From positions 124,001-188,000 of the forward strand of contig NC_061773.1 of the NCBI RefSeq assembly GCF_022458985.1: DNA of 64,000 bases. Direction: 5' to 3'. The notes beneath the pieces are model-generated. The model saw nothing but the letters and a program-made list of their open reading frames with translations. It was not told the DNA's origin and searched no databases. The DNA comes from Mugil cephalus. Its lineage: Eukaryota; Chordata; Actinopteri; Mugiliformes; Mugilidae. Of the stretch, positions 1-10,734 are shown one piece after another. The stretch's first letter is position 1. Each line of letters begins with the position of its first letter. Both the position numbers and the translations under genes were made by a program.

Positions 1-1785
1 TGGAATTATTCAATAGGCATTCATGGAAAATATAATTAAGTCTGTTTTTCAGAATTTTTTTAGGCCAGCAGAGAAGGCCTTGGAGGCCCTAACGGCCCGC
101 CTACCACTGCTCTATAGAGAATGTAGTAGGGTTTATATCATGTACTATGCATTTTAAATTTAACATCCATCATTGTTGCTGGTCTATTAAAGATGTGGAT
201 TTAAAACAATGCAGTATTTTATAACCTAAATACAGCATAATGTTGGAATCTTTGTGGGGACCAGACAGTTCACATGCTATACACAAAATATAGTGTGAGT
301 ATCTTGTTAGAATGAAAGAACAAAAACACAAAAATATAGTACACCTCAGAGTCATAATGAAAGCCAATAGCCAATGGTAAATTTGCTGTCAGTCATTGCT
401 GTGTTTGTACTACATTACAGTACATGACAGTTGAGATGGGCTGCAGTCCCCCTATGACCCCCTTGATGACAAGCAGTTATAGAAGCTGAGAATGAGAAAT
501 ATACATATCTACATTCATGGATTAGTATACTATCAGAAGAATGTCTTACAGGAAGTCAAGTAAGACTTGAGACAAGACAGCTGGCATTCCTCTGAGACAT
601 CTAAAATGAATGCCAGCCAATAAGTTTCTCTTCTAAGCGCTGGTATTTCCTCCTGGAGTTTATCATTACTTAACACTGAGTCGATTAACACAGAGCCTAT
701 GTCATAACCAGCTATGCTTGGGTAGACATTTATGCTTGTGTTGCACCACTGAAATGGCAATCAGCAGCTAGTCAGCTGTGTTGAGTTTCTGTGTATTTCA
801 CGATGGAACTGGAGCTATTAGAAAGAAAAAGGACAACTGTCCAGTTGATAATCCACTTTTCAATTCCAGTGGTAAATGACGTTGGGGGGTACCTTTTGCA
901 GAACCATTGAATAAGTAGAACTTTCCCCAAAAGGTAATGATGGTACAATACACTCACCTACACCACATTGGCTCAGTTTCCAAAACTGTTGTTCTGATAA
1001 AATGCAGATGAGAAATAACTCTTGTTGTAATTCACAGGATCAGAGACACATAGCATACAGATTTGGTGATTCTGTTGATTAAGTGATTCTGTTGAAAATA
1101 CTACATTCATTGATGAGGAAATGAATGATCAGTACCTTCTAATAGAATTTGATCTCTATTAACCACATGCATACATATTACTTATAATATGAGGCCTTAT
1201 ATTCAGATATATGGCAATTAGGATTTCTCTACAGGATCCAGGTAACTCTATGATTCCTTTGATTAAAATGCTGTAAATGAAATGCTGGTATTTTATCCAC
1301 ATTACATTACAAAACAGATTGACACAGTGATCAAATACATGATTCATAAAAAAATACACCAAATTACATTAACTTCGCCAGATAACTTAATATATTTATT
1401 GTACATTTTTTTAAAAAAGGATTTATATTTATTAACTGCCTGAATTTTAAACATCTTTTTGAATTTAGAGACAGAAGTACTTGAATTTTACTCATCACAG
1501 AGACTGTTCCATGAGTTTACTCATTTAACTGAAACGCTTCAACTTCAAAAATTAATCCTTTAAAACTGTTATCATTTAAACATATTAGTTCCCCTATGTT
1601 CATATCGGCCTACTCTGAGAACAGTTTTTGAATGCAGCAAGGAAGTTGATTGTTTTGTGCCTTGAACATTACAAGAGGGGCTCAACAATATAAATAAATT
1701 TTAAGGTATTTAATTTAATAAAGATCGTGTTTGTTGAGTCACAGTGTTTTGAATGGTTTACAATTCTTATGGCCTTCTTTTGTAA
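1..1785. other. AT-rich non-coding sequence, nothing recognised
   Basis: No open frame here resembles a known protein and I see no paired splice sites. A short GC-rich patch near 60-110 (GGCC repeated several times) looks like the edge of a dispersed repeat, but I cannot name it. Confidence 0.6.
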
Positions 1786-1789
1786 AGAC

Positions 1790-2570
1790 TTAGACAGACT
1801 TTAATGATCCACGAGGGAAATTACTTTGTTACCAGCTTTGTTGCTTATAAAGGTAAACACAAGAAAGATAAAATAAAATGAAATCAAAGTAAAATATAAA
1901 ATAAAAAAGTTAAATCAAAAATTTACAGAATTAGCATTATGAAAAACTATACAAAAATAGTTGGCAAAACAGTGTCCGATATGGTGGTTTGGTCAGTTGC
2001 ATAGCAACAGCGGCATGGATCGTGTCATAGCATGGTGTTTCATGTCAATGGTGTTTCCTTGTCTTGTCCACTGAGGGAAGGGTGTAAACGCCAGCAGAGT
2101 AGTGTCTGCCCGTAGAGTCTGAATCCGGGCACAGACATACTGTGGTCCTATGAACCAGGTCTCCAAAGCTCTACTCAAGACACACTCCCTCTGGTTCCCG
2201 TCAAGCGCACACAGTCCATCCATCTCGCCACCAAAGACCTCGCGTTCCCCTTGACGACAGACGGCACCGCCGACCCGAACCTCCTTCTCTGCTCTTCTAC
2301 CTCCAACTCCAGTCTGGCATCCCCACCACTTCTTCTGAAGCTCAGCGGGACTTTCAGGCCCCACAGGGCAGGGGACACGGATAGGAACACACCAACAGAT
2401 CACAATGGCCGCAACGACACAGCCAAAAACAAAAAGTCAGAAAAAACAAACAAAATAAAAGCAGCACAATAAGACCGATTCAAGGCACAGAAGAACAAGT
2501 CAGACAAAAAACAAAAACAAAACAAAAACAAACAACCATCAACACACTCAGAATAACCTAAACAGCTTAT
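1790..2570 (-). repeat. Antisense 3' end of a retroposon (LINE/SINE-like)
   Basis: The left edge reads acttagacagactttaatga followed by a 'tccacgagggaaatta' stretch. This is a decayed form of the 'ACTTTATTGATCCC' tail that closes many fish retroposons when read in reverse. Next comes a GC-rich block (about 2040-2400) in an otherwise AT-rich region, then an A/C-rich tail of AAAAAC units. An open frame of 136 codons runs through the GC-rich block on the minus strand, but it has no domain I recognise and is probably untranslated retroposon sequence. Family not assigned. Confidence 0.5.
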
Positions 2571-2985
2571 TCTTTGTGGGGCTACTGGCTACATGCAGCC
2601 ACTCTTTCAGGCAAATTTTTCAAAAAAAGAAAAAAAAAGTGTGTCAGCCAGGTGTCAGCCACACTTCCTTACCTTCGTCAGACACTTTTAACATTGCAGA
2701 CGCATTTTTTCACTGAAAGCAAAGCCCGGATGTTTTGGTTCAGCAACACGCTTTCAAAATAAAAGTTCGAATTTAACGTCTACTATAATATAATACAAGA
2801 AATAGCAACAGGACCTCAAATAAATACATAAACATGAAAAGAGTTTTATTATAAGCTCAATGGGCCTCATTCACTAATATGTGTGCAGAAATGTCCTTAC
2901 TCTCCACACAAAAAAAAGATCCATGATCAGCAATCAGCATACTGCCGCATATGGCAAGCCATTTTAATATTTAAAAGTCAGTTAG
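2571..2985. other. Non-coding; possible Harbinger-like terminal motif
   Basis: No gene seen. At 2863-2880 the stretch GGGCCTCATTCACTAA resembles the terminal inverted repeat of PIF/Harbinger-type elements. No matching second end was found nearby, so this is only a hint. Confidence 0.3.
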
Positions 2986-3212
2986 TATGGAGGATTAAAA
3001 GTGCCACAATTAAATAAATAAATACACCATTAAATAATTACTTAAATGTGTAATTAATAAAAATTGGAATTAGATACATAAATGTTTTATTAAATGTGTC
3101 ATTAATTCATTAAATACCAATTCATTTTATGTAAAACAAACGAACAAAAAACATATTTAATTATTTCACTATTTAATTAATTATTTCATGGTCCTGTGTT
3201 GCAGAGCATTTG
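2986..3212 (+). repeat. AT-rich MITE-like repeat, copy A
   Basis: It runs from GGAGGATTAAAAGTGCCACA to TTTCATGGTCCTGTGTTGCA and is almost only A and T inside. The same sequence appears in reverse complement at about 10078-10310, including both edges. Two copies with the same edges show this is one discrete repeat. It has no coding capacity. The class is unknown. Confidence 0.75.
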
Positions 3213-3566
3213 TAACTGATGGTTCATATTGCTTTATTTTTATTTTTTTTGTTAACCTTATTCAATGATGAACACACTGTAAGAGCTATGAAAGAGAACA
3301 AAACGAAAATACAGTTACCTTTTCCTTATAGTAGTAAACTTATCATAACCTTACGAGAATTACCCAAATCAAATTATGTATTTTTACACTAATATACACT
3401 ACCGGTCAAAAGTTTTAGAACACCACACTTTTTTCCTTTTTTTTTTTTTTTTTTACTGAAAATTATTCAGTTTGTGTCATTGCACTCTGAAATGAAAGCA
3501 TAGAACAAATAAGCAATTTGAGTTGAAAAACAAATCATGGAATCAATTTATAGACCAAAATGTATT

Positions 3567-5116
3567 CTAAACTTTTGACTCATCAAAGTAGCCACCTTTG
3601 GCAGACATAACATCTGAACACACTCGTGGCATTCTTTCTACAATAGAAATCAAATATTCTTCAGAAAGTTTTTCCCATGTCCGTTGCAGAAGTTCCCATA
3701 AATGTTTCGCACTTGTAGTTTGCTTGGTTTTCACTCTTGTGTCCAGTTCATTCCGAACCAGCTTGATGGGGTTTAAGTCACTCCATGTTTTCAAGCTTAC
3801 CATCTTATTCTTTTTTTCCTGACGTAGTTTTGGCATAGCTTGGACTTGTGTTTTGGGTCATTATCTTGCTGTAGGATGAACCATTCTATCCAGAGGGTCT
3901 TGCATGGCACTGCAGAATGCTGTTTTGGCTCAGGGTGCCGCTCACTCTGTACAAGTCACTGTTGGGTTTAAAGGGGTTAATAAATCCGTCAGCCTATCTA
4001 TAACCTTGGAAGGAATCAAGAAGAATGTTACTTACGCTATCTCACCATATCAATCGTTGTCTTTCGCTTCGCTACAGCTTGCTCACAGATTAGGATTAGG
4101 ATTAGGATTATTACACCCTAATATCTCACATGCTGGAGACCAGATAAAGCTAATCGGCTACACATAGAAACTCACTGACATATGAAAGGCAGTACTCCTC
4201 CCCATTGTCTTACGGGCGGGGTCTAGGTAGAATAAGGTCACTGTACGTCCCTGAAGTGGGGCTTTTGGTTCTTTTTACCCATAAGGTGAACTGACCAAAG
4301 CCTCAGCGCTGAAATCAATATCTATTTTCTGTGTACGAAATAAATACCCAAAACGTGAGAAATTGTCACGTGATTTGTGCGTAGGTGAACTACCCTTTCC
4401 AAACGGTATAAAGATCTTGGGCTGAAGGAGACCATCACACTTCTTCCTCCATGTTTGACAGTTGATGTCACACACTGTGGAACCATCCTCTCGCCTACTC
4501 GACGACGTACAAAGATCCTGCGTGATGAACCAAAGATTTGAAATTTTGATTCATCAGTCCATTATACCTTCTTCCAGTCTTCAGTCCAATGGCGGTGTTT
4601 CATGGCCCAGGAGAGCGTCTTATTCTGACATCTTAACAATGGCTTTCGTGCAGCAACTCGTCCTGTCAAACCTGCAGCTCAAAATCTTCTCTTCACAGTT
4701 GAAACTGAGACTTACTTACTACGACTACTATTAAGCTGTGTTTAAAGCTAATGTCCTGTGAGTCGCCTATCACACAAGCTTTTAACTCTCAGAAACTTGT
4801 CCTCTGATTCAGTTGTGGCTTTGGGTCTGCCAGATCGCTTCCTGTCAGAGTTTTCCTCAGTTTCTGAATGCCTTATGATGGTGAAGAAAACTGTACTCAC
4901 TGACGCCTTGACTTTCAAGAAAGACCTACATTTTATGTTATGATGGTCTGTCTCTCTTCCATTGTTAATTGCCTTTTTCTCACCATTTTTGTAGCAACAC
5001 ACTACTTTCTGCAGTACAGTACTGTTCACCTCATGCTCATGAGGGTCTAGTACCACAGCATGTTCCAACACTGCTTTTATACAGACAGAGTAAGTGATCA
5101 AGAAAAGTCGGAACAC
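3567..5116 (-). pseudogene. Broken Tc1-like transposase
   Basis: Three pieces are visible on the minus strand. The N-terminal part (about 4790-4870) contains RSGRPKATTESEDKFLR, typical of the second helix-turn-helix. The middle part (about 4430-4600) has the WTDESKFQIFG motif, the first catalytic Asp of the DDE triad, then RRRVGERMVPQC and TVKHGG. The C-terminal part (3567-3836) contains DLNPIKLVRNELD, where the third acidic residue of the triad (Glu in SPDLNPIE) is replaced by Lys, and ends in MPRVCSDVMSAKGGYF, the usual C-terminus. Frames differ between pieces, so no active protein is possible. Confidence 0.88.
3955..4435. repeat. Unclassified insertion inside the Tc1 transposase
   Basis: Transposase similarity stops near 3955 (after GDLYRVSGTLSQNS on the minus strand) and resumes near 4435 with TVKHGG. 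The 480 bp between have no transposase similarity. They contain three units of GGATTA at 4090-4110 and a GC-rich patch (ACGGGCGGGGTC). I cannot assign a family; edges are approximate. Confidence 0.5.
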
Positions 5117-5402
5117 CTGTAGGAATTAGTAGCACCAGCTTTCAAGGCTGATTCAACCTTCATTGCTGCAGAACAGCTTTAAATTGTTAACCCACTTCAT
5201 GTTCCCTGAAAAAGGCCTTTTTGTATAATTTTGAAATGTACATCAATTTTTCAGTTTTGGGTTACCAAATCTTTTTTTTTTTTTAACCTCTGGCTGTTCA
5301 GTACTTACCTTTTTACCATTTCAAGCTATTCATTGGGCTTGCATGACTTGAATTGCAATAAATAACTGGAAAAATTAGGGTGTTCTAAAACTTTTTAGTG
5401 TA

Positions 5403-5985
5403 CTTTTTTTTAACAAATATGCAGTTTTAACCCTATCAAAGATAACACAACACACAAAATATGACTTGTTGCATTAAAAGAACGATCCGATGTGAAGTGT
5501 TAATATCTGATAATGGACTCCTCGAAGGGCATTAACCCGCTTATACCATGGTCACTTACGAAATAAATAAATATTAGGTCAATTATTAATATGTTAATGT
5601 TGTTTTTACCATTTAAATCATAAGTTTTTCACAAGGAGTGGCTCAGCGGACTATTTAATGTTACATTACGTGATACAAAAGGTGTCCAAAGGATCATGCG
5701 AAATTTCCACAGAGTCTACAGATAGTTTCCTAAATCGTTTTTATTGCAAGAAATATTATCCACCATTCACTCTATTGTCCAGTTCCTCCGGTGTCACCTC
5801 CATGTGTCGCATCTCCTTCTTTTCATCTCCTTTTGTATTCCCTTCTCTCTTTCTCTTCTGCTGCACCCCAGTCTTCAAAATTATCAAATTCACCAAATAG
5901 GTTAAAGTTAACTATAAAATCACAAATTTTTTGTCAACTGTATTGCCGTTGTGATAAATAAACTGAAATAACGTATGTTCTATTT
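5403..5985. other. Non-coding, nothing recognised
   Basis: AT-rich sequence with a pyrimidine-rich stretch at 5800-5870. No supported gene or repeat. Part of it may be the untranslated leader or LTR of the BEL/Pao element that follows, but no LTR pair was found. Confidence 0.5.
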
Positions 5986-5997
5986 TTCTGTTACCTC

Positions 5998-7240
5998 CTA
6001 CAGTGAAGAGCAGCAACAAAAGGCTGCGGCCGAGGCTACTAGAAAGAAAGCAGAGGTAGAAGCCAGTCTGCACACACTGAGGCTAGAAGGCGCAGCTGCA
6101 GCTGCTATCACTGAAGCTAATGTTTTAAAGGCAGCTGCTGAGATCAAGCAAGGAGAGTGAGATTGTTTGAGCTTAAAAAGTGAATATGCAGAACATAAGT
6201 CCATGGACTTGCCTTGAACCTCACCGAGACTCAAAGCTACTCAAACCCACGCCAGCACCAATGCACCAGCAAAAAATGGACAGCAGTGAGGCAGCGGAAA
6301 ATAGCATGGGGAAAGGTAGAGACCAGTCAAGCGAGATCAGCCACTGCGAACCCTGTGGATATGACTTACCTGTTCAGCAAACATTCAAACAGGATGATGT
6401 CACTCTATATTATCCTCATCTGCAAACCTCAACCAGAATTGGCCCAAAGAACATCTGTATGATTCAAACCCATCCAAAAGCAAGTCCAGTCATCAATCTC
6501 AATCAAGCAATATGAGACAAACTGGCTGTAGCAACCAACCTCCTCAGCTACAGATGTATGCTTCTCCCAGATCCAATGAGCCCAGTTCCTCACCCACAAC
6601 ACATCTGGCCAAGTATTCAATACGTCGTGAGATGATAAGCTCCGGACTGTTGAGGTTTGATGAAAATGCTGAAAATTATTGGGCCTGGAAGGAATCTTTC
6701 CACAATTCTACAGCTGATCTAAGTTTGACATTTAGAGAGGAGCTCGATCTGCTGTGTAAATGGCTTGGGCCAAAATCTCAGCATGCAAAGAGGATACCAG
6801 CAGTTCACATCCATGATGCAGCACTCAATGACCCAAGCTTTGCAGCACTCACAGGAGGTTCGGAGCATAGGAAAGTCAGAGCATTCCTTTTGACCAAATG
6901 TGAGAACACCCATTTCTGTCAAAAAGAGGTCTCAGTGAACTCTGACAATAGCTATAACAACCACTCAGAAAAAAATATGGCTGGCCCAGACAAGCAATGT
7001 CCACTCCACAACAAACCACACCCCCTTGTCATTGGATGAGAGGAAAGCCTACCTTAAAGAGACAAACATTTGCTATAGGTGCTGTACATCAACCAGTCAC
7101 CTAGCCAAAGACTGTGGTAAAAATGTTCAGTGCAGAAAATGCCAGAGTGATAGACACCCCACTGCACTACACCCAGGGCCGGCCCCCTGGATGACTAAGA
7201 TCTCTGTAACCACAAGAGATCAAGGCGGGAAGCAAGAGGA
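5998..7240 (+). pseudogene. BEL/Pao gag remnant
   Basis: The first piece (6003-6160) is a charged, Ala-rich coiled-coil (EEQQQKAAAEATRKKAEVEA), typical of the BEL gag leader. A second piece (about 6600-6800) has FDENAENYWAWKESF and LTFREELDLLCKWLGP, the conserved gag core of this clade. A third (7026-7180) carries zinc-knuckle cysteines: CYRCCTSTSHLAKDC followed by CRKC and a conserved RHPTALH. In-frame stops and frame changes separate the pieces, and a stretch between the core and the knuckles is deleted. The product would have packaged element RNA in cytoplasmic particles. Confidence 0.82.
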
Positions 7241-7328
7241 ATGAGCCACTCAAACTGTCACATCAAAATGCACCGACATCTGCGGGGCTACTGTCAAAGG
7301 AAGATCATGCTCCAAAATCTGTCTCATT

Positions 7329-7805
7329 AGAGTGTATCCGGCAGGCCATCGGGAGAGAGCGGTCAAGGCTTATGTTGTTCTCAATGAACAGAGCAACAAG
7401 TCTCTAGCAAGAACAAAGTTTTTCAAGCTCTTTGGGATTACAGAGGGCACAGCAGCATACACTCTGAAGACTTGCTCAGGAGTCATTGAAACCATGGGCC
7501 ACAGAGCCACCAATTTCATCATGGAGTCATTAGATGGTAAGACTCACATTCCACTCCCTACACTAATAGAATGTGATATGCTCCCAGACGACAAATCGGA
7601 AATCCCCACGCCTGAGATCACCAGACACTATACTCACCTCAAGTGGGTCGTGGACAGGATCCCAGCTCTGGATCCCTCAGCAGCCATCCTCATCCTGCTT
7701 GGACGAGACATTCCAAGGGCACACAAGGTTCGAGAACAATGCCATGGCCCTCACAGTGCTCCTTATGCCCAGCGTCTCGACTTGGGCTGGGGGATCGTAG
7801 AACGT
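7329..7805 (+). pseudogene. BEL/Pao aspartic protease region remnant
   Basis: The open frame gives VKAYVVLNEQSNKSLARTKF, the region around the BEL peptidase active site. In this clade the catalytic motif is usually D-x-G/S; here Asp is replaced by Asn (LNEQSN), so the enzyme would be dead. The downstream part contains ILLGRDIPRAHKVREQ, matching the LxGxD block that closes the BEL protease, then GPHSAPYAQRLDLGWGIVE, which links to the reverse transcriptase. The product would normally cleave the polyprotein. Confidence 0.8.
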
Positions 7806-8415
7806 GTTGAGCGACGGACTTACATCTCTGTTTGGCCCTTTCACTAACAGTCTCGATATCAAAGAGAAGCTTGAAATTCCAGTACATCGCTTTGGCTTCT
7901 CAAAGGCTAACACACCGGAAGACCTGTTTGATGAAAAAGATAGCGTTGGTGAAGAGGTCTTCCAGCAAACACCACATGACGACAGGTCTGCCATGTCTGT
8001 GGAAGACAAAACTTTTCTGGAAATAATGGACAAGGAAGTTTTCATGGATGACTCACACAGTTGGGTTGCGGCGCTACCTTTCAGACTACCAAGTCAGAAG
8101 CCCCCCAACAATCAAGTGCAAGCAGTCAAGCACCTTTCAACTTTACGCCACATGCTTGCTAAAAAGCCAGACATGAAAGAACACATGGTTGCATTCATGC
8201 AGAAAATCTTCGAGGCAGGTCATGCTGAACCAACTCCACCACTCAATGGGAAACAAGAGTGTTGGTACTTACCAATCTTTGGAGTTTATCATCCACACAA
8301 GCCGGGTCAGGTGCAAGCAGTGTTTGACTCCAGTGCAAAGCATGATGGCACCTCCCATCTGAGTCCTGAAAAAGACAAAAGAAGTATTAGTCAACTCAAA
8401 CATACAACTGCATAA
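7805..8415 (+). pseudogene. BEL/Pao reverse transcriptase N-terminal remnant
   Basis: The 203-codon frame includes DKTFLEIMDKEVFMDDSHSW and AALPFRLPSQKPPNN, the connector before RT. It also has WYLPIFGVYHPHKPGQVQAV followed by FDSSAKHDGTSHL, which is fingers motif 1 of BEL RT (the V-x-D-S-S-A block). It then ends in a stop. The palm with the YxDD box is not found downstream, so most of the polymerase has been deleted. Confidence 0.82.
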
Positions 8416-8584
8416 GATAGCCTCTAATCATAATGCAGTAATGGAAGCGTTTCCACCTGAAGAATGTGCTAAGGATGTTGAAATATCTGGAGCTGGGTGT
8501 GGATCCTTTGCCACTGCAGAAAAGTCTAGGTTTTAATTGACAACTTCAAATTGACAGCTTTACTTTCCTTGTCTCTACAGAGGA

Positions 8585-9345
8585 GAAGCCATTTACCGGT
8601 AAGGGAATTCTCTCTACAGTCAACAGCGTATTCGATCTGCTGGGGTTAGTGGCTCCAATGACAGTGCAAGGCAAGGCTATAGTCAGAAACTATGCACTGA
8701 GCAATATGGATGGGACGACCCAATACCTGCAGAAAAGGAGACACAGTGGAAGTCCTGGAAAGAATCGCTCAAAGCACTTGAGCAACTGCACATACCAAGA
8801 CCATACCTACCTGTTTCTTTACTCTTTATGCAGCAGAGGGAAATATGTGTCTTCTCCAATGCGTATACTGTGGCCATCTCTGCGGTTGCCTACCTCAGAG
8901 CCATTGACGATCAAGGGCACAGTCATGTAGGATTCTGTTTGGGGAAATCTAAATTAGCACAACGTCACTCCCACACTGTGCCTCATCTGGAGCTTTGTGC
9001 AGCCATGCTTACAGTCGAGCTAGCTGACATGTTAATGGACGAGCTAGTGGACGAGATATCAACATCCCTACAGTAAAGTTTTACGCTGACTCTAGAGTTG
9101 TGCTAGGTTATATCTACAATGCCAACCAGAGGTTCTATGTGTACGTTGCTAACAGAGACATGCAAGGAAGTCACTCGCTGATTCATTCTGGAAACGATGG
9201 CACCAAGAGTACCTGGAAACACTCCAGCCAATGAGGAAATGGCAAGCAGACCAAACCAACTTGCAAATTGGAGATATTGCGCTCCTAAAGGACAGTCAAG
9301 CCAAACGTAATGAATGGCCTACAGGACTTGTATACTATACCAGAC
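8585..9345 (+). pseudogene. BEL/Pao RNase H and integrase C-terminal remnants
   Basis: The piece at 8836-9070 reads HSHVGFCLGKSKLAQR and HTVPHLELCAAMLTVELAD, the E-containing RNase H helix of BEL elements. Frame +1 then gives FYADSRVVLGYIYN (9081-9125), which holds the next catalytic Asp. From about 9185 the frame gives FWKRWHQEYLETLQ and then QADQTNLQIGDIALLKD, the conserved C-terminal end of the BEL integrase. The integrase zinc-binding and catalytic core are absent, so this is an internal deletion of over 1 kb relative to a full element. Confidence 0.8.
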
Positions 9346-9908
9346 GGGGAGTGTGCTGCCCCTTTAAGGGAGCAGGGGGATTGTTTACTCTGTCGTGCTG
9401 TGTGTCTCTTTAAACTTGCCATAGCTAGTTCCTTTCCATGCTCATTCACTTTTTCTCAGCTGTACCCGGCAATGCCTATGTCTGTGAGTAATGGTTGTTA
9501 TTGTGTTGAATTTACCTGTAAAAATTTCAAAGACAGTTCATAATTCATGTGGGAAAAACCTTTTCTTTAAAAAAAAATCGGAGCGATGCTAATGCGCTAG
9601 CCTTTCAATGGCATTTCCAATGTAACGTTACCATTGAGCTAATCGGCGATTATTTGTTGGTGTTAAGTTGATTAAAAATTACACCTCTTTATGTGGATTT
9701 GTATTGTATAGGATTATTGTTTGTGTAAAAGAACAAGTCAAAAAAATGTAACATTTTATTGTTTATTTTCATGTTGCAGTTTCACAGTGCATCAACCGTG
9801 AACCGTGCATCAACCGTAAACAGACTGAAAACTCAACTGCTGACTCACCTGTTTATTGAAGATCACCTGTTAGCTATCTGCCAAGTTCACAACAAATAAC
9901 TATGGCAG

Positions 9909-9910
<2 letters not shown>
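9346..9910. other. Non-coding; possible remnant of BEL 3' LTR
   Basis: It begins with GTGTGCTGCCCCTTTAAGGG, which looks like a BEL LTR start, but no second copy exists in the window. The rest is featureless except for an A run at 9566-9575. Confidence 0.35.

Positions 9911-9988
<78 letters not shown>
9911..9988. repeat. (AT)n microsatellite
   Basis: About 78 bp of almost pure AT dinucleotides with one interruption (taata) near 9940. Confidence 0.97.
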
Positions 9989-9992
<4 letters not shown>

Positions 9993-10077
9993 CCAAAGCA
10001 ATGGATCAGACTAGACCAGCGTTGACCCCGCCCACTGACTTTGATGGGTGAGTTTGACAGATAAAATAAATTCATGA

Positions 10078-10310
10078 TGCGCTGCAACACAGGACCATGA
10101 AATAATAAATTAAATCGTGAAATAATTAAATATGTTTTTTCAAAACATTTTTTTACATGAAATGAATTGGTATTTAATGAATTAATTACGTATTTATTAA
10201 AACATTTATGTATTCAATTCCAATTTTAATTAATTAGTGATCCATTTAAACAATTATTTAATGGTATATTTATTTATATAATTGTGGCACTTTTAATCCT
10301 CGATAGATAT
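10078..10310 (-). repeat. AT-rich MITE-like repeat, copy B (inverted)
   Basis: This is the reverse complement of the repeat at 2986-3212. It starts TGCAACACAGGACCATGAAA and ends GTGGCACTTTTAATCCTC, with a closely similar AT-rich interior. The pair is 7 kb apart in opposite orientation. No coding capacity. Confidence 0.75.
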
Positions 10311-10734
10311 GTGTTGCAGATATCTTTAATTCTGTTTTGCCGCAACTCCATTCCTCCTATCCACAATTCTCATTTCAGATATCCGCAACTACATTCGTCC
10401 TAGGACAAATTACATCACTTTGGCCATTCATGTGTATGGGGTTTGTTCTAACTCCATCACAAAGATTTTATTGATAGCACGACATCACCACTTAGCACAA
10501 CTCTAAATCTAGTTGCTCCTCTTAAAAAAAGGTAATAAATTGGGGGAGGGTAGCTCCATGGTATAATTCACAGTTGCGTAGTTCAAAGCCGGCAGTTTGG
10601 AAGCTGGAAAGAATTCGGCATTCCAATAATTCTGAAGGAGCTCACATAGCCTGGAAAGGTAATTCAATAATTTCTCCGTAAGATTAGAACAGCATATTGT
10701 TCTTCATTAATAGAAGAAAACAACAACAACCTCA
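10311..10734. other. Non-coding, nothing recognised
   Basis: No open frame or repeat boundary that I can support. The last part may be the 5' side of the LINE that follows. Confidence 0.5.

Larger units (their letters stand above)
3397..5400 (-). mobile_element. Decayed Tc1/mariner element with a nested insertion
   Basis: The left end reads CACTACCGGTCAAAAGTTTT and sits after a TA. The right end (TCTAAAACTTTTTAGTG) is a degraded reverse copy followed by TA at 5401-5402; the ACCGGT part is lost there. This is the usual Tc1 layout with TA target duplication. The minus strand carries pieces of a Tc1 transposase in order from 5' to 3'. The piece at 3955-4435 is foreign. The element is about 2.0 kb instead of the usual 1.3-1.6 kb because of that insertion. 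Confidence 0.85.
5986..9345 (+). mobile_element. Degraded BEL/Pao LTR retrotransposon
   Basis: Coding pieces appear in the order gag, aspartic protease, reverse transcriptase, RNase H, integrase C-terminus, all on the plus strand and all similar to teleost BEL/Pao proteins. Large parts are gone: the RT catalytic palm with YxDD and most of the integrase are missing, and the frame changes many times. No LTR pair could be identified. The sequence after 9345 (GTGTGCTGCCCCTTTAAGGG) resembles the start of a BEL LTR, but the matching copy upstream was not found. Confidence 0.85.

Noticed and set aside
1993-2403. 136-codon minus-strand frame
   Set aside because: Lies in GC-rich retroposon sequence, no domain, no splice context; chance frame.
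4090-4110. GGATTA triplet run that recalls telomeric repeat
   Set aside because: The unit is GGATTA/TTAGGA, only three copies, not (TTAGGG)n; no interstitial telomere.
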